From contig NZ_AP025471.1 in NCBI RefSeq assembly GCF_024347375.1, positions 1-64,000 on the forward strand: a DNA stretch of 64,000 nt, given 5' to 3'. The notes beneath the pieces were generated by a model that was not told the DNA's origin, did no database searches, and worked only from the letters and a program-made list of their open reading frames with translations. This stretch comes from Vibrio coralliirubri (lineage in GTDB: Bacteria; Pseudomonadota; Gammaproteobacteria; Enterobacterales; Vibrionaceae). Positions 26,783 to 35,670 of the stretch are shown piece after piece. The position numbers and the translations under genes were made by a program. Numbering within the stretch: position 1 is the first letter of the stretch; every line of letters starts with the position of its first letter.

Positions 26783-26875
26783 GTTTTAGCGATTGGTGAA
26801 CGTTATCGCTTTGTTTTGTTGTGGATGGACACAAAAAACACTAATTAAGCTTCTGACTAATGGCTTTTAATGAAT

Positions 26876-27493
26876 TCAGCCAGCAGATTGATTGGATAAG
26901 TCGACCACATTATTAGGGATGCTATCTAAGCCATTCTCTTTCATCCACGCTTCTAAGTTGTCGGCACCACCGATGTATTTACCATCAAGCCAGATCTGCG
27001 GGACGGTGACCGGTGTTTTCTCACCAATGTGTGCTTTTACCTCTGGAATCATACGGTACAAAGCGGCGCTATCTTTTACGACATCGTGGTATTGGTATTC
27101 AACACCCGCTTCATCCAACATTTTCTTTGCTTTAACACAGAATGGGCAGGTCGCCTTACCATAAACGATGTTGCCTTTTAGGCTGTCTCGTTTGGTCCAC
27201 TCTTTGATCACCGATTGGACTAACACACCGCGATTCAGCGCTTCACCTTGGCTGACCACTTTGCCTTCAACAACAAGGATTGGCGCATGCCAAGAGCCTA
27301 GTTTTAGCGGCTCCCACCAGTGAGACAACCAATCTTTCACTTCCAATTCGACATCGACATCGGCCAACTCATTCTCAAAAGTATCCTTCAGAATGTCTTT
27401 GGTAAGGGTACATTCCCCACATGGGATATTAACTTTAAATGGACCCCAGCTGCCTGCCCAACGGTATAGTGTAATCTTGACTGGTTTCTTCAT
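26876..27493 (-). CDS. Two-domain glutaredoxin (thioredoxin-fold CGEC + glutaredoxin CPFC)
   Basis: 205 residues. The C-terminal part (about 107-190) is a classical glutaredoxin: C116-P-F-C119, the cis-proline TVP (163-165) and the glutathione-binding GGADNL (175-180). The N-terminal part (about 5-100) also looks like a thioredoxin fold, with its own C25-G-E-C28 and a cis-Pro-like HAPILVVEGK. Two dithiol centres in one small cytoplasmic protein suggest electron relay or a dedicated partner. No signal peptide. The gene is monocistronic and leftward. Confidence 0.82.
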   Translation of the reverse strand: MKKPVKITLYRWAGSWGPFKVNIPCGECTLTKDILKDTFENELADVDVELEVKDWLSHWWEPLKLGSWHAPILVVEGKVVSQGEALNRGVLVQSVIKEWTKRDSLKGNIVYGKATCPFCVKAKKMLDEAGVEYQYHDVVKDSAALYRMIPEVKAHIGEKTPVTVPQIWLDGKYIGGADNLEAWMKENGLDSIPNNVVDLSNQSAG

Positions 27494-27561
27494 GGTTACG
27501 GCCTCGTTTGAATTCTCTTATCCATATAGAACGGACAGTCGAACTATTTATTTCACCAACC

Positions 27562-28452
27562 TTAAACTTTCTTCACTTTTGAAGGTTTTTTGGTTTCCCA
27601 GTGCGTTATAAATGCAACTGACGCAATAATAATAGCAGCCCCTAGCCATAAACGACCCGGTGGAACCCAACTAAACACAATCCAACCTGCTAAAACATTT
27701 AGCGGTAATTTGGCGTGGTCAAAAGGTTGCACAAACGAAGCATCAGCGACTGAGTAGGCTTTTACAATCGCCCATTGAGCGAGTGCCGTCATAACACCGA
27801 TAACAATCAATATAGCCCAAATTGTACCGCCGCTTGGCGTCTGCCAATCTGGCGCGGCAAGCAGGATGTTAAATGGTGTGATTAATAGCAGCAGGTACAC
27901 CACCATGGTTGAAGGGCTGTCTTGCGAAGATAGCTTTTTCACCATGAGTGAGTAGCATGCCCAGAAGAAAGCGGCACCGACTGGTAATAACGTTGCCCAG
28001 TTAAAATCTTCAGCCCACGGCTCTAGAATCACCATCGCACCTACGAAGCCGGCTAAGGTTGCGCCCCAGCGAGCAGCCCCAACTTTCTCTTTTAAGAAAA
28101 GCCCTGAACCTATGGTTGCAAACAATGGCGACGTCATGAGAAGGGCAATACCTTGCCAAATTGGTACTGGGTAAGCCAGTGCCCATATCCAAAGTTGAAT
28201 ACCAATAACAGACAAGAAGACACGGAATACGTGCAATTTGAGGTTGTCGGTTTTTAGCGCGCGACGAATGCCCAGCGTTTTCAGATAAGGAAGAATAGCG
28301 AACAACGCGATGGCGTATTGAATAACGGCAACGGTGGTAGAAGTAAGTCCGAAATGAATGCTAGCAATTTGAGTTAGGCTGTTAATAACGGCAAAGGCTA
28401 GGCCTGCAGTTAGCATCCAGCTAGCGCCTTGGATCGGATGGTGTTGTGACAT
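27562..28452 (-). CDS. EamA/RhaT (DMT) family exporter
   Basis: 296 residues with ten membrane helices in two EamA repeats (about 10-140 and 150-285). Drug/metabolite-transporter features include LLMTSPLFATIGSGLFLKEKVGAARW at the end of the first repeat and the matching ADASFVQPFDHAKLPLNVLAGW in the second. The closest recognisable group is the inner-membrane exporters of amino acids or small metabolites; the substrate cannot be read from sequence. It ends about 70 bases before the glutaredoxin start, in the same direction, so the two may share a transcript. Confidence 0.85.
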   Translation of the reverse strand: MSQHHPIQGASWMLTAGLAFAVINSLTQIASIHFGLTSTTVAVIQYAIALFAILPYLKTLGIRRALKTDNLKLHVFRVFLSVIGIQLWIWALAYPVPIWQGIALLMTSPLFATIGSGLFLKEKVGAARWGATLAGFVGAMVILEPWAEDFNWATLLPVGAAFFWACYSLMVKKLSSQDSPSTMVVYLLLLITPFNILLAAPDWQTPSGGTIWAILIVIGVMTALAQWAIVKAYSVADASFVQPFDHAKLPLNVLAGWIVFSWVPPGRLWLGAAIIIASVAFITHWETKKPSKVKKV

Positions 28453-28552
28453 GATGCTTCTAATTATTTGATGTGGTTCACCTATGATACGGATTTAGCA
28501 CCACTTAACCAGAAAAAGCATTGATGAAGTCAGTCAGAATATTTGAATATGA

Positions 28553-28582
28553 AAAAAGGTTGAGCTATTGCCCAACCTTTTT
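28553..28582. terminator. Bidirectional terminator after the OmpU-like porin gene
   Basis: AAAAAGGTTG and CAACCTTTTT are perfect complements around a 10-base loop, giving a T run on both strands. It ends the porin message 26 bases after the stop. Confidence 0.8.
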
Positions 28583-28607
28583 AGTCTGTATCTAAAGTCG
28601 ATTTAGA

Positions 28608-29600
28608 TTAGAAGTCGTAACGTACACCTAGGCGAAGTGTGTCTTCACCTTCAGTTGTTAGACCTGTAATTAGGCTTTTCTCTTCGTCCAAACCATTGAT
28701 GTAGTATGCAAGGTATGTACGGAAGTTGCTGTTCAGCTTGTAGTAGCCTGCTAGCTCGATGCCATCAACAGAATCTGCTGTAGAACCGTTTGCCGCTTCA
28801 TCTTCTTGATATGTGTACACTACAGCAGCAGAAAACTGCTTAGTGAATTTATACTGTGCTGCGAATTCCATTGCAGTGAATGACTCAACATCTGCGCCAA
28901 CTGCTTTATCGTCTGAATCACCTGTAGAGTAGGTTGCTGCTAGGTAAAGGTTATCTAGAGAGTATGCTAGACCTGCAAGGATTTGGTTTGCGCTACCTGC
29001 ACCAGCACCTAGATCTTCGCCAGAGTATGCAAGACCAAGGTCAAGACCGAATGGTAGTGAGTAAACACCAGAAATGCCGTAGCCGTCTGAGTCTTTTTCG
29101 CTATTTGCTTGATAAGTCGCTTCTAATTGAAGTGCGTCAAAGCCACCACGGTATGCAAATACGCTATCTTCTTTGTCAGAAGCTGCGTCGATTACTTGCT
29201 GAACACCAGAGAACTCAGTGATATCCGTAAAGTCAGATACGATTACTGAAGCCATGTCTTGACGACCGACAGAAAGTGCTTGGCCATCGAAATCAACACC
29301 AGCGTACATGTAACGGTTATCAAACTCACTGTCACCAGTGCTTTGCTCTGCTTCGTAGAAACCGAATGCTGTTACAGTATCTGTAAGTTCTGTTTTACCA
29401 CCAAGGTTTAAACGGAAACGAGTTTTATCTTCCATTGTACCTTCAACTTCAGCACCGCCTGAACCAATGAAATCACCACGGAATTCCGCACGACCGCCAA
29501 TTTTAAGTTCTGTACCATCAGAGCTGTAAACTGTTGCTGCTAGAGATGAACCTGAAACTAGTGCCGCTACCACTGCAGAAGCTAGAACTGCCTTTTTCAT
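28608..29600 (-). CDS. OmpU-like general porin
   Basis: 330 residues from the ATG at 29600 (AAGG upstream; the in-frame GTG two codons before has no better site). A signal peptide of 21 residues ends at SGSSLA before ATVYSSDGTELKIGGRAEF. The mature protein begins like OmpU-type trimeric porins of Vibrio and ends in the barrel-closing RLGVRYDF with terminal Phe, the signal read by BamA. It admits small hydrophilic solutes and is a likely target of ToxR/OmpR-type and RNA control, though I see no defined operator. A 377-base region precedes it. Confidence 0.85.
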   Translation of the reverse strand: MKKAVLASAVVAALVSGSSLAATVYSSDGTELKIGGRAEFRGDFIGSGGAEVEGTMEDKTRFRLNLGGKTELTDTVTAFGFYEAEQSTGDSEFDNRYMYAGVDFDGQALSVGRQDMASVIVSDFTDITEFSGVQQVIDAASDKEDSVFAYRGGFDALQLEATYQANSEKDSDGYGISGVYSLPFGLDLGLAYSGEDLGAGAGSANQILAGLAYSLDNLYLAATYSTGDSDDKAVGADVESFTAMEFAAQYKFTKQFSAAVVYTYQEDEAANGSTADSVDGIELAGYYKLNSNFRTYLAYYINGLDEEKSLITGLTTEGEDTLRLGVRYDF

Positions 29601-29977
29601 AATCACTTACCTTGTATTTTAAAATCCGTGAGCAATGTGCTCTCCGTTTCGATATGAAGCTAATTTAGAGCAGATAAATTAAGCTTTCATTTCCATAAAA
29701 TTACATTTTCGTGAATGGGGAACTTTTTTAAGTGTTGATTTTATTACATTTTCATTTCATGCGACTGAGTGTTCTGTGAATAGATATACAAGTTGCGTGT
29801 ATTTCAAAGGTCACATTGACAAGTTTTACCTTGGAATCACGGATGTCGATGGTGATGAATTTTGGTAGCGCTTGAGGGCTTGTTAATCTGATTAACAGCT
29901 TGTACTGGTTAGGATATCCTCTATGATGCAAAAACTTAGAAGAGAATAGATTCTGCTCAACAAGATGGAGACGTTGG
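29601..29977. other. Divergent regulatory region between porin and M14 deacylase genes
   Basis: AT-rich and without a gene. It must contain the porin promoter and long leader on the minus strand. On the plus side a near-consensus promoter and a perfect 17-base palindrome lie close to the deacylase start. Confidence 0.5.
29881..29927 (+). promoter_or_regulatory. Promoter with palindromic operator for the M14 deacylase gene
   Basis: TTGTAC (29900-29905) and TATGAT (29922-29927) are separated by 16 bases. Directly upstream, TGTTAATC-T-GATTAACA (29881-29897) is a perfect 8-1-8 inverted repeat that abuts the -35 box, a typical place for a repressor or activator dimer. Confidence 0.5.
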
Positions 29978-30994
29978 ATGAAAACAGAGTACTTAGGCGA
30001 TGTTTTACAAGGTAGGCAGGTTATTGGCTCCTTGAATGTTGAAGACCTACCCGTTGGAGAGCACCAGTTTTGGTTTCAAGTCACCAGTGATGGGCTAGGG
30101 CAACCTAAGAACATGCCGGTTTCTGTTTTCAAAGGCAGTCAAGAAGGACCTAAGTTGATGATCACCGCCGGTATTCACGGTGATGAGCTAAACGGAGTGT
30201 TGGCTGCACAGCAAATTATCAGGGACTTAGTCGGTAAAACGCTCAAAGGTACGGTAACGATTGTGCCTACTGTGAATTTGTCTGGCTTGCTGAACCATAG
30301 CCGTGATTTCATTTCTTCGGATCCGGGTTCTTGCCCTGCTAACCTCAATCGACTCTTTCCGGGTGATGCGAATGGCTTAGCTGCGGAACGCTTTGTTGCG
30401 TCTTTGTGGGAGCGTTTGCTTAAGCATAATGCTACCTTCGCTGTTGATCTCCACACTCAAACTCGTGGTGCAGTCTACCCACTTTATGTGTTTGCTGATT
30501 ACCGAATTGAGCAATGTTTGGAGATGGCGAGGCTGATGCAGCCCGATTGTGTTCTGAATGACCCTGGCGACCCAGGTATTTTAGAAACAGTTTGGAATCG
30601 AAGTGGAATTCCGAGCATCACGGTGGAAGTTGGGATGGGGAAATTTACTCAGCCTGACATGATTCAACGAGCGGTAGACGGTGTTTTTAACATGCTGTCT
30701 TATTATGAAATGTTCGAGATTGAAATAAATCATCCCGAGAAAATGCAACTGCCGAGCATGGATTGGATAGAGGGTAATGATGTGGTTTCTATCCGCGCTG
30801 ATATTGGTGGCTTTGTATTGCCGCAGGTTGAGCTTCTACAGAGCGTAGAACAAGATGATCTGTTGGCCATTCAATATGACGCTTTTGGTAATGAGTGTCG
30901 CCGTTATCACGCGCCGTCTGCTGGACGTGTCCTTAGCTATAACGTGGATGCGTTAAGGGAGCCGGGTGCGCTTGTTTGTCGCTTGCTAAGTTAG
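29978..30994 (+). CDS. M14-family succinylglutamate desuccinylase/aspartoacylase-like deacylase
   Basis: 338 residues of the zinc-dependent AstE/aspartoacylase group. Zinc ligands are H67 and E70 (GIHGDE) and H159 (VDLHT); substrate-binding N124-R125 lie in NLNRLFPG, and the catalytic Glu is in ITVEVGMG. The C-terminal region (about 250-338) is a beta domain seen in the broader family. The likely reaction is removal of an acyl group from an amino acid or related amide, in the cytoplasm. It is not in an ast operon, so arginine catabolism is not implied. Probably regulated through the palindrome upstream. Confidence 0.82.
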   Translation: MKTEYLGDVLQGRQVIGSLNVEDLPVGEHQFWFQVTSDGLGQPKNMPVSVFKGSQEGPKLMITAGIHGDELNGVLAAQQIIRDLVGKTLKGTVTIVPTVNLSGLLNHSRDFISSDPGSCPANLNRLFPGDANGLAAERFVASLWERLLKHNATFAVDLHTQTRGAVYPLYVFADYRIEQCLEMARLMQPDCVLNDPGDPGILETVWNRSGIPSITVEVGMGKFTQPDMIQRAVDGVFNMLSYYEMFEIEINHPEKMQLPSMDWIEGNDVVSIRADIGGFVLPQVELLQSVEQDDLLAIQYDAFGNECRRYHAPSAGRVLSYNVDALREPGALVCRLLS

Positions 30995-31050
30995 GGCTTA
31001 GTCGGTTCAACGTTTCCGTGTTAATGCATTGTGTCGCCATTTAAAACACG

Positions 31051-31077
31051 AAAAAAAAGACCGAGCAGGGCTCGGCC
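31051..31077 (-). terminator. Second leftward terminator (of the candidate small RNA)
   Basis: 8-bp GC-rich stem with one G-U pair, 3-base loop and eight T on the minus strand; on the plus strand no T run follows. Confidence 0.8.
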
Positions 31078-31230
31078 AAAGGACAGTTGTCTAGAGTAAG
31101 CACGTCTTGGACTCATCGAGAGAACTGCTTTTAGAGTAGCGAGGCTAGATTAAGAATCCATTGCAAGATAGTGACACTTCGACTGTTTTTCTGTTTCAAA
31201 AATAATATTGAAAACATTATCTTAAGCTCA
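31051..31230 (-). ncRNA. Candidate orphan small RNA (3' end defined, 5' end unknown)
   Basis: On the minus strand a strong hairpin, GGCCGAGC-CCT-GCTCGGTC, is followed by eight T (31051-31077), the tail type preferred by Hfq. The upstream scsC gene already has its own terminator at 31233-31268, and no open frame lies between, so the second terminator implies a separate short transcript of up to about 180 nt. I could not identify a convincing promoter, so the start is left at the preceding terminator. Confidence 0.4.
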
Positions 31231-31232
31231 TA

Positions 31233-31268
31233 AAAAAGCCGACTGCGAGTTACGCGAGTCGGCTTTTT
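31233..31268. terminator. Bidirectional terminator after scsC
   Basis: AAAAAGCCGACT and AGTCGGCTTTTT are perfect complements, with partial further pairing (GCG/CGC) in the loop. It lies 42 bases beyond the scsC stop and can also end rightward transcripts. Confidence 0.85.
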
Positions 31269-31309
31269 ATTCACTTCTCTTTCGAATTTTTATCTCTAAC
31301 TACACTCGA

Positions 31310-32029
31310 TTAAAAAGCGTCATCTACGATCTCTTTTAATCGGTCGTAAGGCACGTATCCCGGTAAGATCTGCCCGTTCATCATTAATGTTGGTGTGCCA
31401 GTTAAACCCAATGCGCTAAAGGTTTGGTGGTTGGTCATTAGCGTGTTGCTTTGTTCTGTGGTGGTGTCTAGTTGCGCTTCTGTTCCCGTCTTCTTGGCTA
31501 CAGCTTGCAGTGACGATTTTGTGTGGCTACCGCTTTTCGCCATTAATAGTCGGTCTACTTCAGGGAACGCTTCTGGATTATCTTTCCATACTTTCATCGC
31601 GTATAGCGCTGCGTTGGTGTTTAGACCCGAAACCTGTTGCTGCTTAAATGATAGGTAGACATTGATTACCTTAATGTCGCTATTTTCAGAGGTGAGTTGA
31701 GTTAACCCTTTTTCTAAGCGCTTACAGAAAGGACAGTTGTAGTCGGTAAAATTAACGATGACCGATTTGCCATCTGGATTGCCAAGGATCGGGTGAGCGT
31801 CATTGTTGTATAACCAATCATGGCTCTCAGCTTGGGCTTTCTTCGCTTGCTCTTGACCTGCTACGTACTGCTCTAAACTGGTATGCAATCCAGAGATCGT
31901 CGATGGGTTTTCTTTCAGGAATTGATTAATTTCTTCAAGTTGTTGAGTTTGTTCTTTGTTTAATTCTGCGAAGGCATTAGTACTCATTAGTGAGCCTAAA
32001 ATCAGTGCGCTTATCAGATGCTTTTTCAT
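31310..32029 (-). CDS. scsC: Periplasmic disulfide isomerase-like protein ScsC (DsbA family)
   Basis: 239 residues. The signal peptide ends at TNAFA (about 21). An extended helical N-terminal segment (about 23-75, ELNKEQTQQLEEINQFLKE) resembles the trimerisation stalk of ScsC/Com1-type proteins, and a DsbA-like thioredoxin domain follows with the C99-P-F-C102 active site and cis-Pro in TGTPTLM. In Salmonella and Proteus, ScsC is kept reduced by ScsB and protects or reshuffles disulfides under copper stress. Last gene of the operon, 128 bases after scsD. Confidence 0.82.
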   Translation of the reverse strand: MKKHLISALILGSLMSTNAFAELNKEQTQQLEEINQFLKENPSTISGLHTSLEQYVAGQEQAKKAQAESHDWLYNNDAHPILGNPDGKSVIVNFTDYNCPFCKRLEKGLTQLTSENSDIKVINVYLSFKQQQVSGLNTNAALYAMKVWKDNPEAFPEVDRLLMAKSGSHTKSSLQAVAKKTGTEAQLDTTTEQSNTLMTNHQTFSALGLTGTPTLMMNGQILPGYVPYDRLKEIVDDAF

Positions 32030-32156
32030 ATTGTCTTTTCTCTAATTCGTGATAATCGTGAGCGTTTATTAGGTTGCGCTCACATTAATATTGTTTGTTA
32101 AACTGGCTGAGTCGGTTTATTCACTTAGCTTTGCTCTGTTTTTCTTTGTGAGCGAG

Positions 32157-32726
32157 TTAGGCAAAGTAGGTTCTTAACCACAGCCCTATAGGAGAAGTAA
32201 CGCCTGTTGCGATACTGCTGATCTTTCCGTCTTTGATGATGACGATGCTTGGAGTGACATTAACGCCCCAACTTCTGCTGATTGACCCAGAAAGATCATT
32301 GATAACAGGGAAGTCATACTCTTTTGCATCCAAGTAGCGCTGGACACGTTCGTCTGGACCAGACGATAGAGCGACCGAAACCACCTGATGGGAATCGCTG
32401 AAACTATTGACGGTTGGGCTTACAAATTTGCAGGCACCACACCAAGTCGCCCAAAAATAGACAATGACTGGCTTACCATTTTTACTTAGCTCGATAACAT
32501 CAATATCTTCGCCTTGGAGCGATTGACCCACAATTGGAATCGCATCGCCCTGAGGCATACTTCTGCTGTGATAAAAGTCCATGGCGAACGAAACCACGCC
32601 AACGATCAAGATCATTGAAACCAGTTCCTTTCCCCACTTCTTAAGACGACTTGGCTTTTTTGCCTCACCCTTTACTACGTTGTCTTCAGTAGTGCTAGAT
32701 TTCTCTTCATTGTTGGGAGTCTTCAT
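32157..32726 (-). CDS. scsD: Membrane-anchored thioredoxin-like protein ScsD (TlpA/DsbE-like)
   Basis: 189 residues. A basic cytoplasmic tail (1-35) and a single membrane helix (about 37-51) lead to a periplasmic thioredoxin fold with C96-G-A-C99 (WATWCGACK) and cis-Pro in VTPSIVII. It probably takes electrons from ScsB. The start codon comes three bases after the scsB stop, so the two are translationally linked. Family assignment rests on the scsB and scsC neighbours, since TlpA-like proteins alone are hard to tell apart. Confidence 0.82.
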   Translation of the reverse strand: MKTPNNEEKSSTTEDNVVKGEAKKPSRLKKWGKELVSMILIVGVVSFAMDFYHSRSMPQGDAIPIVGQSLQGEDIDVIELSKNGKPVIVYFWATWCGACKFVSPTVNSFSDSHQVVSVALSSGPDERVQRYLDAKEYDFPVINDLSGSISRSWGVNVTPSIVIIKDGKISSIATGVTSPIGLWLRTYFA

Positions 32727-32729
32727 CAG

Positions 32730-34841
32730 TTATCTCGCAGCTTCGATGGCTTGAACGACAGTGTCACTGTTGAGAATGACAGGCAGTGGAATACCACTTT
32801 TATAGCTCGGACCATAGACGATATTAAATGGCACACCAAATCGCCCATTACTTTGTAAGTATTGAGTGACACTTTCACTTGGTGTTGTCCAATCACCTTT
32901 CATCAAAACAATGTCTTCTTGCTGTAGGTGGCTGTAGACAGGGTCTTGAAGGATGACGCCGATCTTGTTGGCTTTACAGGTGATACACCAATCAGCAGTC
33001 ACATCAACAAACACCGTTTTGCCTTCATCAACGAGCTGAGGGATTTGTTTCGCATCCAGCTTTTGCCAAGCGAGATCGTCAACAATCGGAGTCGCCCAGT
33101 TATCAGCGGTGACACTACCGACGATCAATGCAGCACCAAACACCAAGGTTGTGGTTGCCATGATAGGAATCAGTACTTTGCGACCCAGTTTCATACCAAT
33201 CCAAACCAGCACCGAAATCACGATAAATAGCGACAGCAGGATAGTTGGGAATTTACCAATGAATGGACTCAGAAGGCTTGTTAGCCAAAGGCTGGTAATG
33301 AACATCATTAAGCCAAATACCAGCTTAACTTTGAACATCCACGCCCCAGGCTTTGGAAGCAATTTGGTTAGGCTTGGGAATAGTGCAAAGATCAACCAAG
33401 GCGCACTCATACCGATACCAAGCGCGATGAAGATAGCCCATAACTCTTGATAGCTTGCTCCAAGTGCATACGCGACAGCGGTTCCTAGGAATGGCGCGCT
33501 ACACGGCGTTGCTAACAGCGTCGCAAACATACCTTGAACAAAGTGGCCTGAATGTGAGTCATCGCCTTTGGTTGCCATCCAAGTGTTTAAACCTGATGGT
33601 AGTCTGAATTCGAATAACCCAAGCAGGTTAATTGAGAACAGCAAAGTAATGATCAGCATGAACCCGATGAACCAAACGTTTTGGAATTGGATTCCCCAAC
33701 CAATCGCATTACCCCCCATTTTTAGAGCGGTCATACCTAGGGCTAACAGCGCAAATGATGTAATGACACCTGAAGCAGAAGCTAAGAATGAGAGTCGAAT
33801 ATGACGATTAGATGCACCTTGGTTTTGAATGATGCTGTTTAATTTCATTCCTAATACTGGCAACACACATGGCATGATGTTGAGGATCAAACCACCAATT
33901 AAAGCAAAGCCAATCATTGCTAGAAAGCCGTTGTTGCTTGTTTGGTAAGCGATCGGCTCTGAGCCAATTTGGGCCGTCATCTCTTCGGCGAAATTAGTAT
34001 CTGAAACAGTGACACTTACTGTACGGTCCGTTAAATCGACTTCACCTATCCAGTTGCTCACATCAAATACGGCCGTCATTGTATTGTCTGTGATGTGGAC
34101 GCTTGGTTGAGAGAAGAAGTCATCAATCACTTCTTGCCCGTCAATCAACACCATCGGTTTATCCCAGCCATCTTTACTTGTCAGCTGAGTAACCAGTTGC
34201 TGTTTGCTCTTGTCCCAAAATAGACCATTGACCGAAGTGCGATTAGCTTCTCGTGGAGATTGGCTCATCCCTTGGTTGAACAAGAACATCGCTTCTTCAT
34301 CGAGCGCTAAGGTTTGTGGGTCAATCGGCAGTTCGATATCGTAATCGGTTAACACACAGATATTGGTACACGACGGAAAGGTAAACGACGCCCTGAATAT
34401 TGCAGGCTTCGTGTTGTCTTTCAGGGTTAACGTGACAGGAAAGCTGACATGCTTTTTGTAGCCTAACGTCATGACGTCAAGCTGCTCGTAGTACTTAGGT
34501 ATCGGCCAGTGCCACTCTACTGACTCAATGTTTGTTGAACCAGACCAGTCCCAGCTTGGCGGAATGCCACCTTCGCCTGGGCTGCGCCAATAGGTTTTCC
34601 AGTCGCCGTCGAGCACGACATCGAGCACGGTTTGGATCTTAGAGCCGTCATCCGACTGTTCACCCGTCGACATCATTCGCATTTTAACAGGCGGATGCTC
34701 AGGCACACTAAGCCAGCCCGTTGTCTGTGCCAAGGCGGTAAATGAGGTCATAACCAAAAGGGCAGTGACTAAGGTTTTCGCGCATGTACGCATAGAGAAT
34801 GCCAATGAATCGACAAACTTAGTTAGTAGTGTGTTGTACAC
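32730..34841 (-). CDS. scsB: Thiol:disulfide transmembrane reductase ScsB (DsbD-like)
   Basis: 703 residues, starting at GTG 34841 with GGAG eight bases upstream; the signal helix (about 20-38, ending TALAQ) therefore has a long N tail. The periplasmic N-terminal domain (about 40-300) carries the CTNIC pair. A DsbD-type eight-helix membrane domain (about 305-590) has the redox cysteines in NIMPCVLPVLG and LATPCSAPFLG. A C-terminal thioredoxin domain has ADWCITCKANK. It moves electrons from cytoplasmic thioredoxin to ScsC and ScsD in the periplasm. The long N-terminal domain separates ScsB from ordinary DsbD. Confidence 0.87.
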   Translation of the reverse strand: MYNTLLTKFVDSLAFSMRTCAKTLVTALLVMTSFTALAQTTGWLSVPEHPPVKMRMMSTGEQSDDGSKIQTVLDVVLDGDWKTYWRSPGEGGIPPSWDWSGSTNIESVEWHWPIPKYYEQLDVMTLGYKKHVSFPVTLTLKDNTKPAIFRASFTFPSCTNICVLTDYDIELPIDPQTLALDEEAMFLFNQGMSQSPREANRTSVNGLFWDKSKQQLVTQLTSKDGWDKPMVLIDGQEVIDDFFSQPSVHITDNTMTAVFDVSNWIGEVDLTDRTVSVTVSDTNFAEEMTAQIGSEPIAYQTSNNGFLAMIGFALIGGLILNIMPCVLPVLGMKLNSIIQNQGASNRHIRLSFLASASGVITSFALLALGMTALKMGGNAIGWGIQFQNVWFIGFMLIITLLFSINLLGLFEFRLPSGLNTWMATKGDDSHSGHFVQGMFATLLATPCSAPFLGTAVAYALGASYQELWAIFIALGIGMSAPWLIFALFPSLTKLLPKPGAWMFKVKLVFGLMMFITSLWLTSLLSPFIGKFPTILLSLFIVISVLVWIGMKLGRKVLIPIMATTTLVFGAALIVGSVTADNWATPIVDDLAWQKLDAKQIPQLVDEGKTVFVDVTADWCITCKANKIGVILQDPVYSHLQQEDIVLMKGDWTTPSESVTQYLQSNGRFGVPFNIVYGPSYKSGIPLPVILNSDTVVQAIEAAR

Positions 34842-34888
34842 AAATGTATCTCCAAAAAATAAATAAAAGGGTGTAGTAGCCCGGTTAT

Positions 34889-35377
34889 TTACTCTCTAAA
34901 TATACAGTGCTTTAGATGCAATCGGTGTTTTGTAGGTCGAGTAGAGCGATGATTGTCTCTAGATAATCTCGATATGTGGGGAGGTAAGTTAAATGCAACA
35001 GCAATAATAAGTACGAATGGGATCAGCCAACCGGTTTTCGGGGCGGCAAAGGTCAGCATTTTCGAACTCAGGCTGCATGAACTTGAATTGGGTGACGTTA
35101 ACATTTTTGACGCTTCTAAGCCGAAAACACTGGCGTATAAAGTGGCCATTTTTTCTGAAGAAGCGATGTCGGTTTGAGGATTACTGGTTTCAGTATGAGT
35201 TTGCGCGCCAACTAGGACTGATTGACCATTAGCGGATGCAGATAACGATACTTTCTTTACGGCCAGAGTGCTCGCCAGACAAGTTACGATAACCAGTCCG
35301 GTAAGGAAGAGCGCCCAAAGCGAATGCTTTTGTCGGCGGTTCTGTGTGGATAAGAAAAGTAGCGATGTGTTCAGCAA
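34889..35377 (-). CDS. Small two-helix membrane protein at the head of the scs operon
   Basis: Up to 162 residues from a TTG at 35377 without a clear ribosome site, so the start is uncertain. Two hydrophobic segments are visible (about 19-40 and 115-131), with a Ser/Thr-rich loop between them and a basic, His-rich tail (HRSTRPTKHRLHLKHC). It ends 47 bases before scsB. The position equals that of scsA in enterobacteria, but I cannot show homology by eye; it could instead be a DUF2946-like metal-linked protein. Confidence 0.55.
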   Translation of the reverse strand: MLNTSLLFLSTQNRRQKHSLWALFLTGLVIVTCLASTLAVKKVSLSASANGQSVLVGAQTHTETSNPQTDIASSEKMATLYASVFGLEASKMLTSPNSSSCSLSSKMLTFAAPKTGWLIPFVLIIAVAFNLPPHISRLSRDNHRSTRPTKHRLHLKHCIFRE

Positions 35378-35636
35378 ATTAGTCAGTAATCAAATCTGTT
35401 AGTCGTTAAAGCGAGCTCGTTGAATTGTGGCTAGCTTAGATAAGTTCTCTTCGCGCCACAAGTCATAAAATGGTTAAAGTGAAACTATGTATAAACGCGG
35501 GAAACGGCAGATACACGATAAACGATGCATAAACACCAATTCACGCGAATACGACATTGAGCTGTAGCTAAAGTTCACCGCAACTGAAAGTTATCGCTAA
35601 TTTATTCTGTATCGCGTGGTTTATTCATTATCAGGC

Positions 35637-35660
35637 TGTCTCGTCCTAAAATACGTTGAC
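35637..35660. repeat. Left terminal inverted repeat of the IS
   Basis: Starts TGTCTCGTCCTAAAAT and pairs with 36925-36948. It differs at five positions from its partner. Confidence 0.85.
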
Positions 35661-35670
35661 AGTATTTCTA

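Larger units (their letters stand above)
30995..31309. other. Gene-free region with tandem leftward terminators
   Basis: No protein-coding frame is evident. It contains two minus-strand terminators 156 bases apart, the basis of the small-RNA candidate at 31051-31230. No rightward terminator for the deacylase gene is seen before 31257. Confidence 0.5.

Noticed and set aside
29978..30994. Assignment as astE of the arginine succinyltransferase pathway
   Set aside because: No astA, astB, astC or astD gene is adjacent, and the motifs fit the broader M14 deacylase family equally well.
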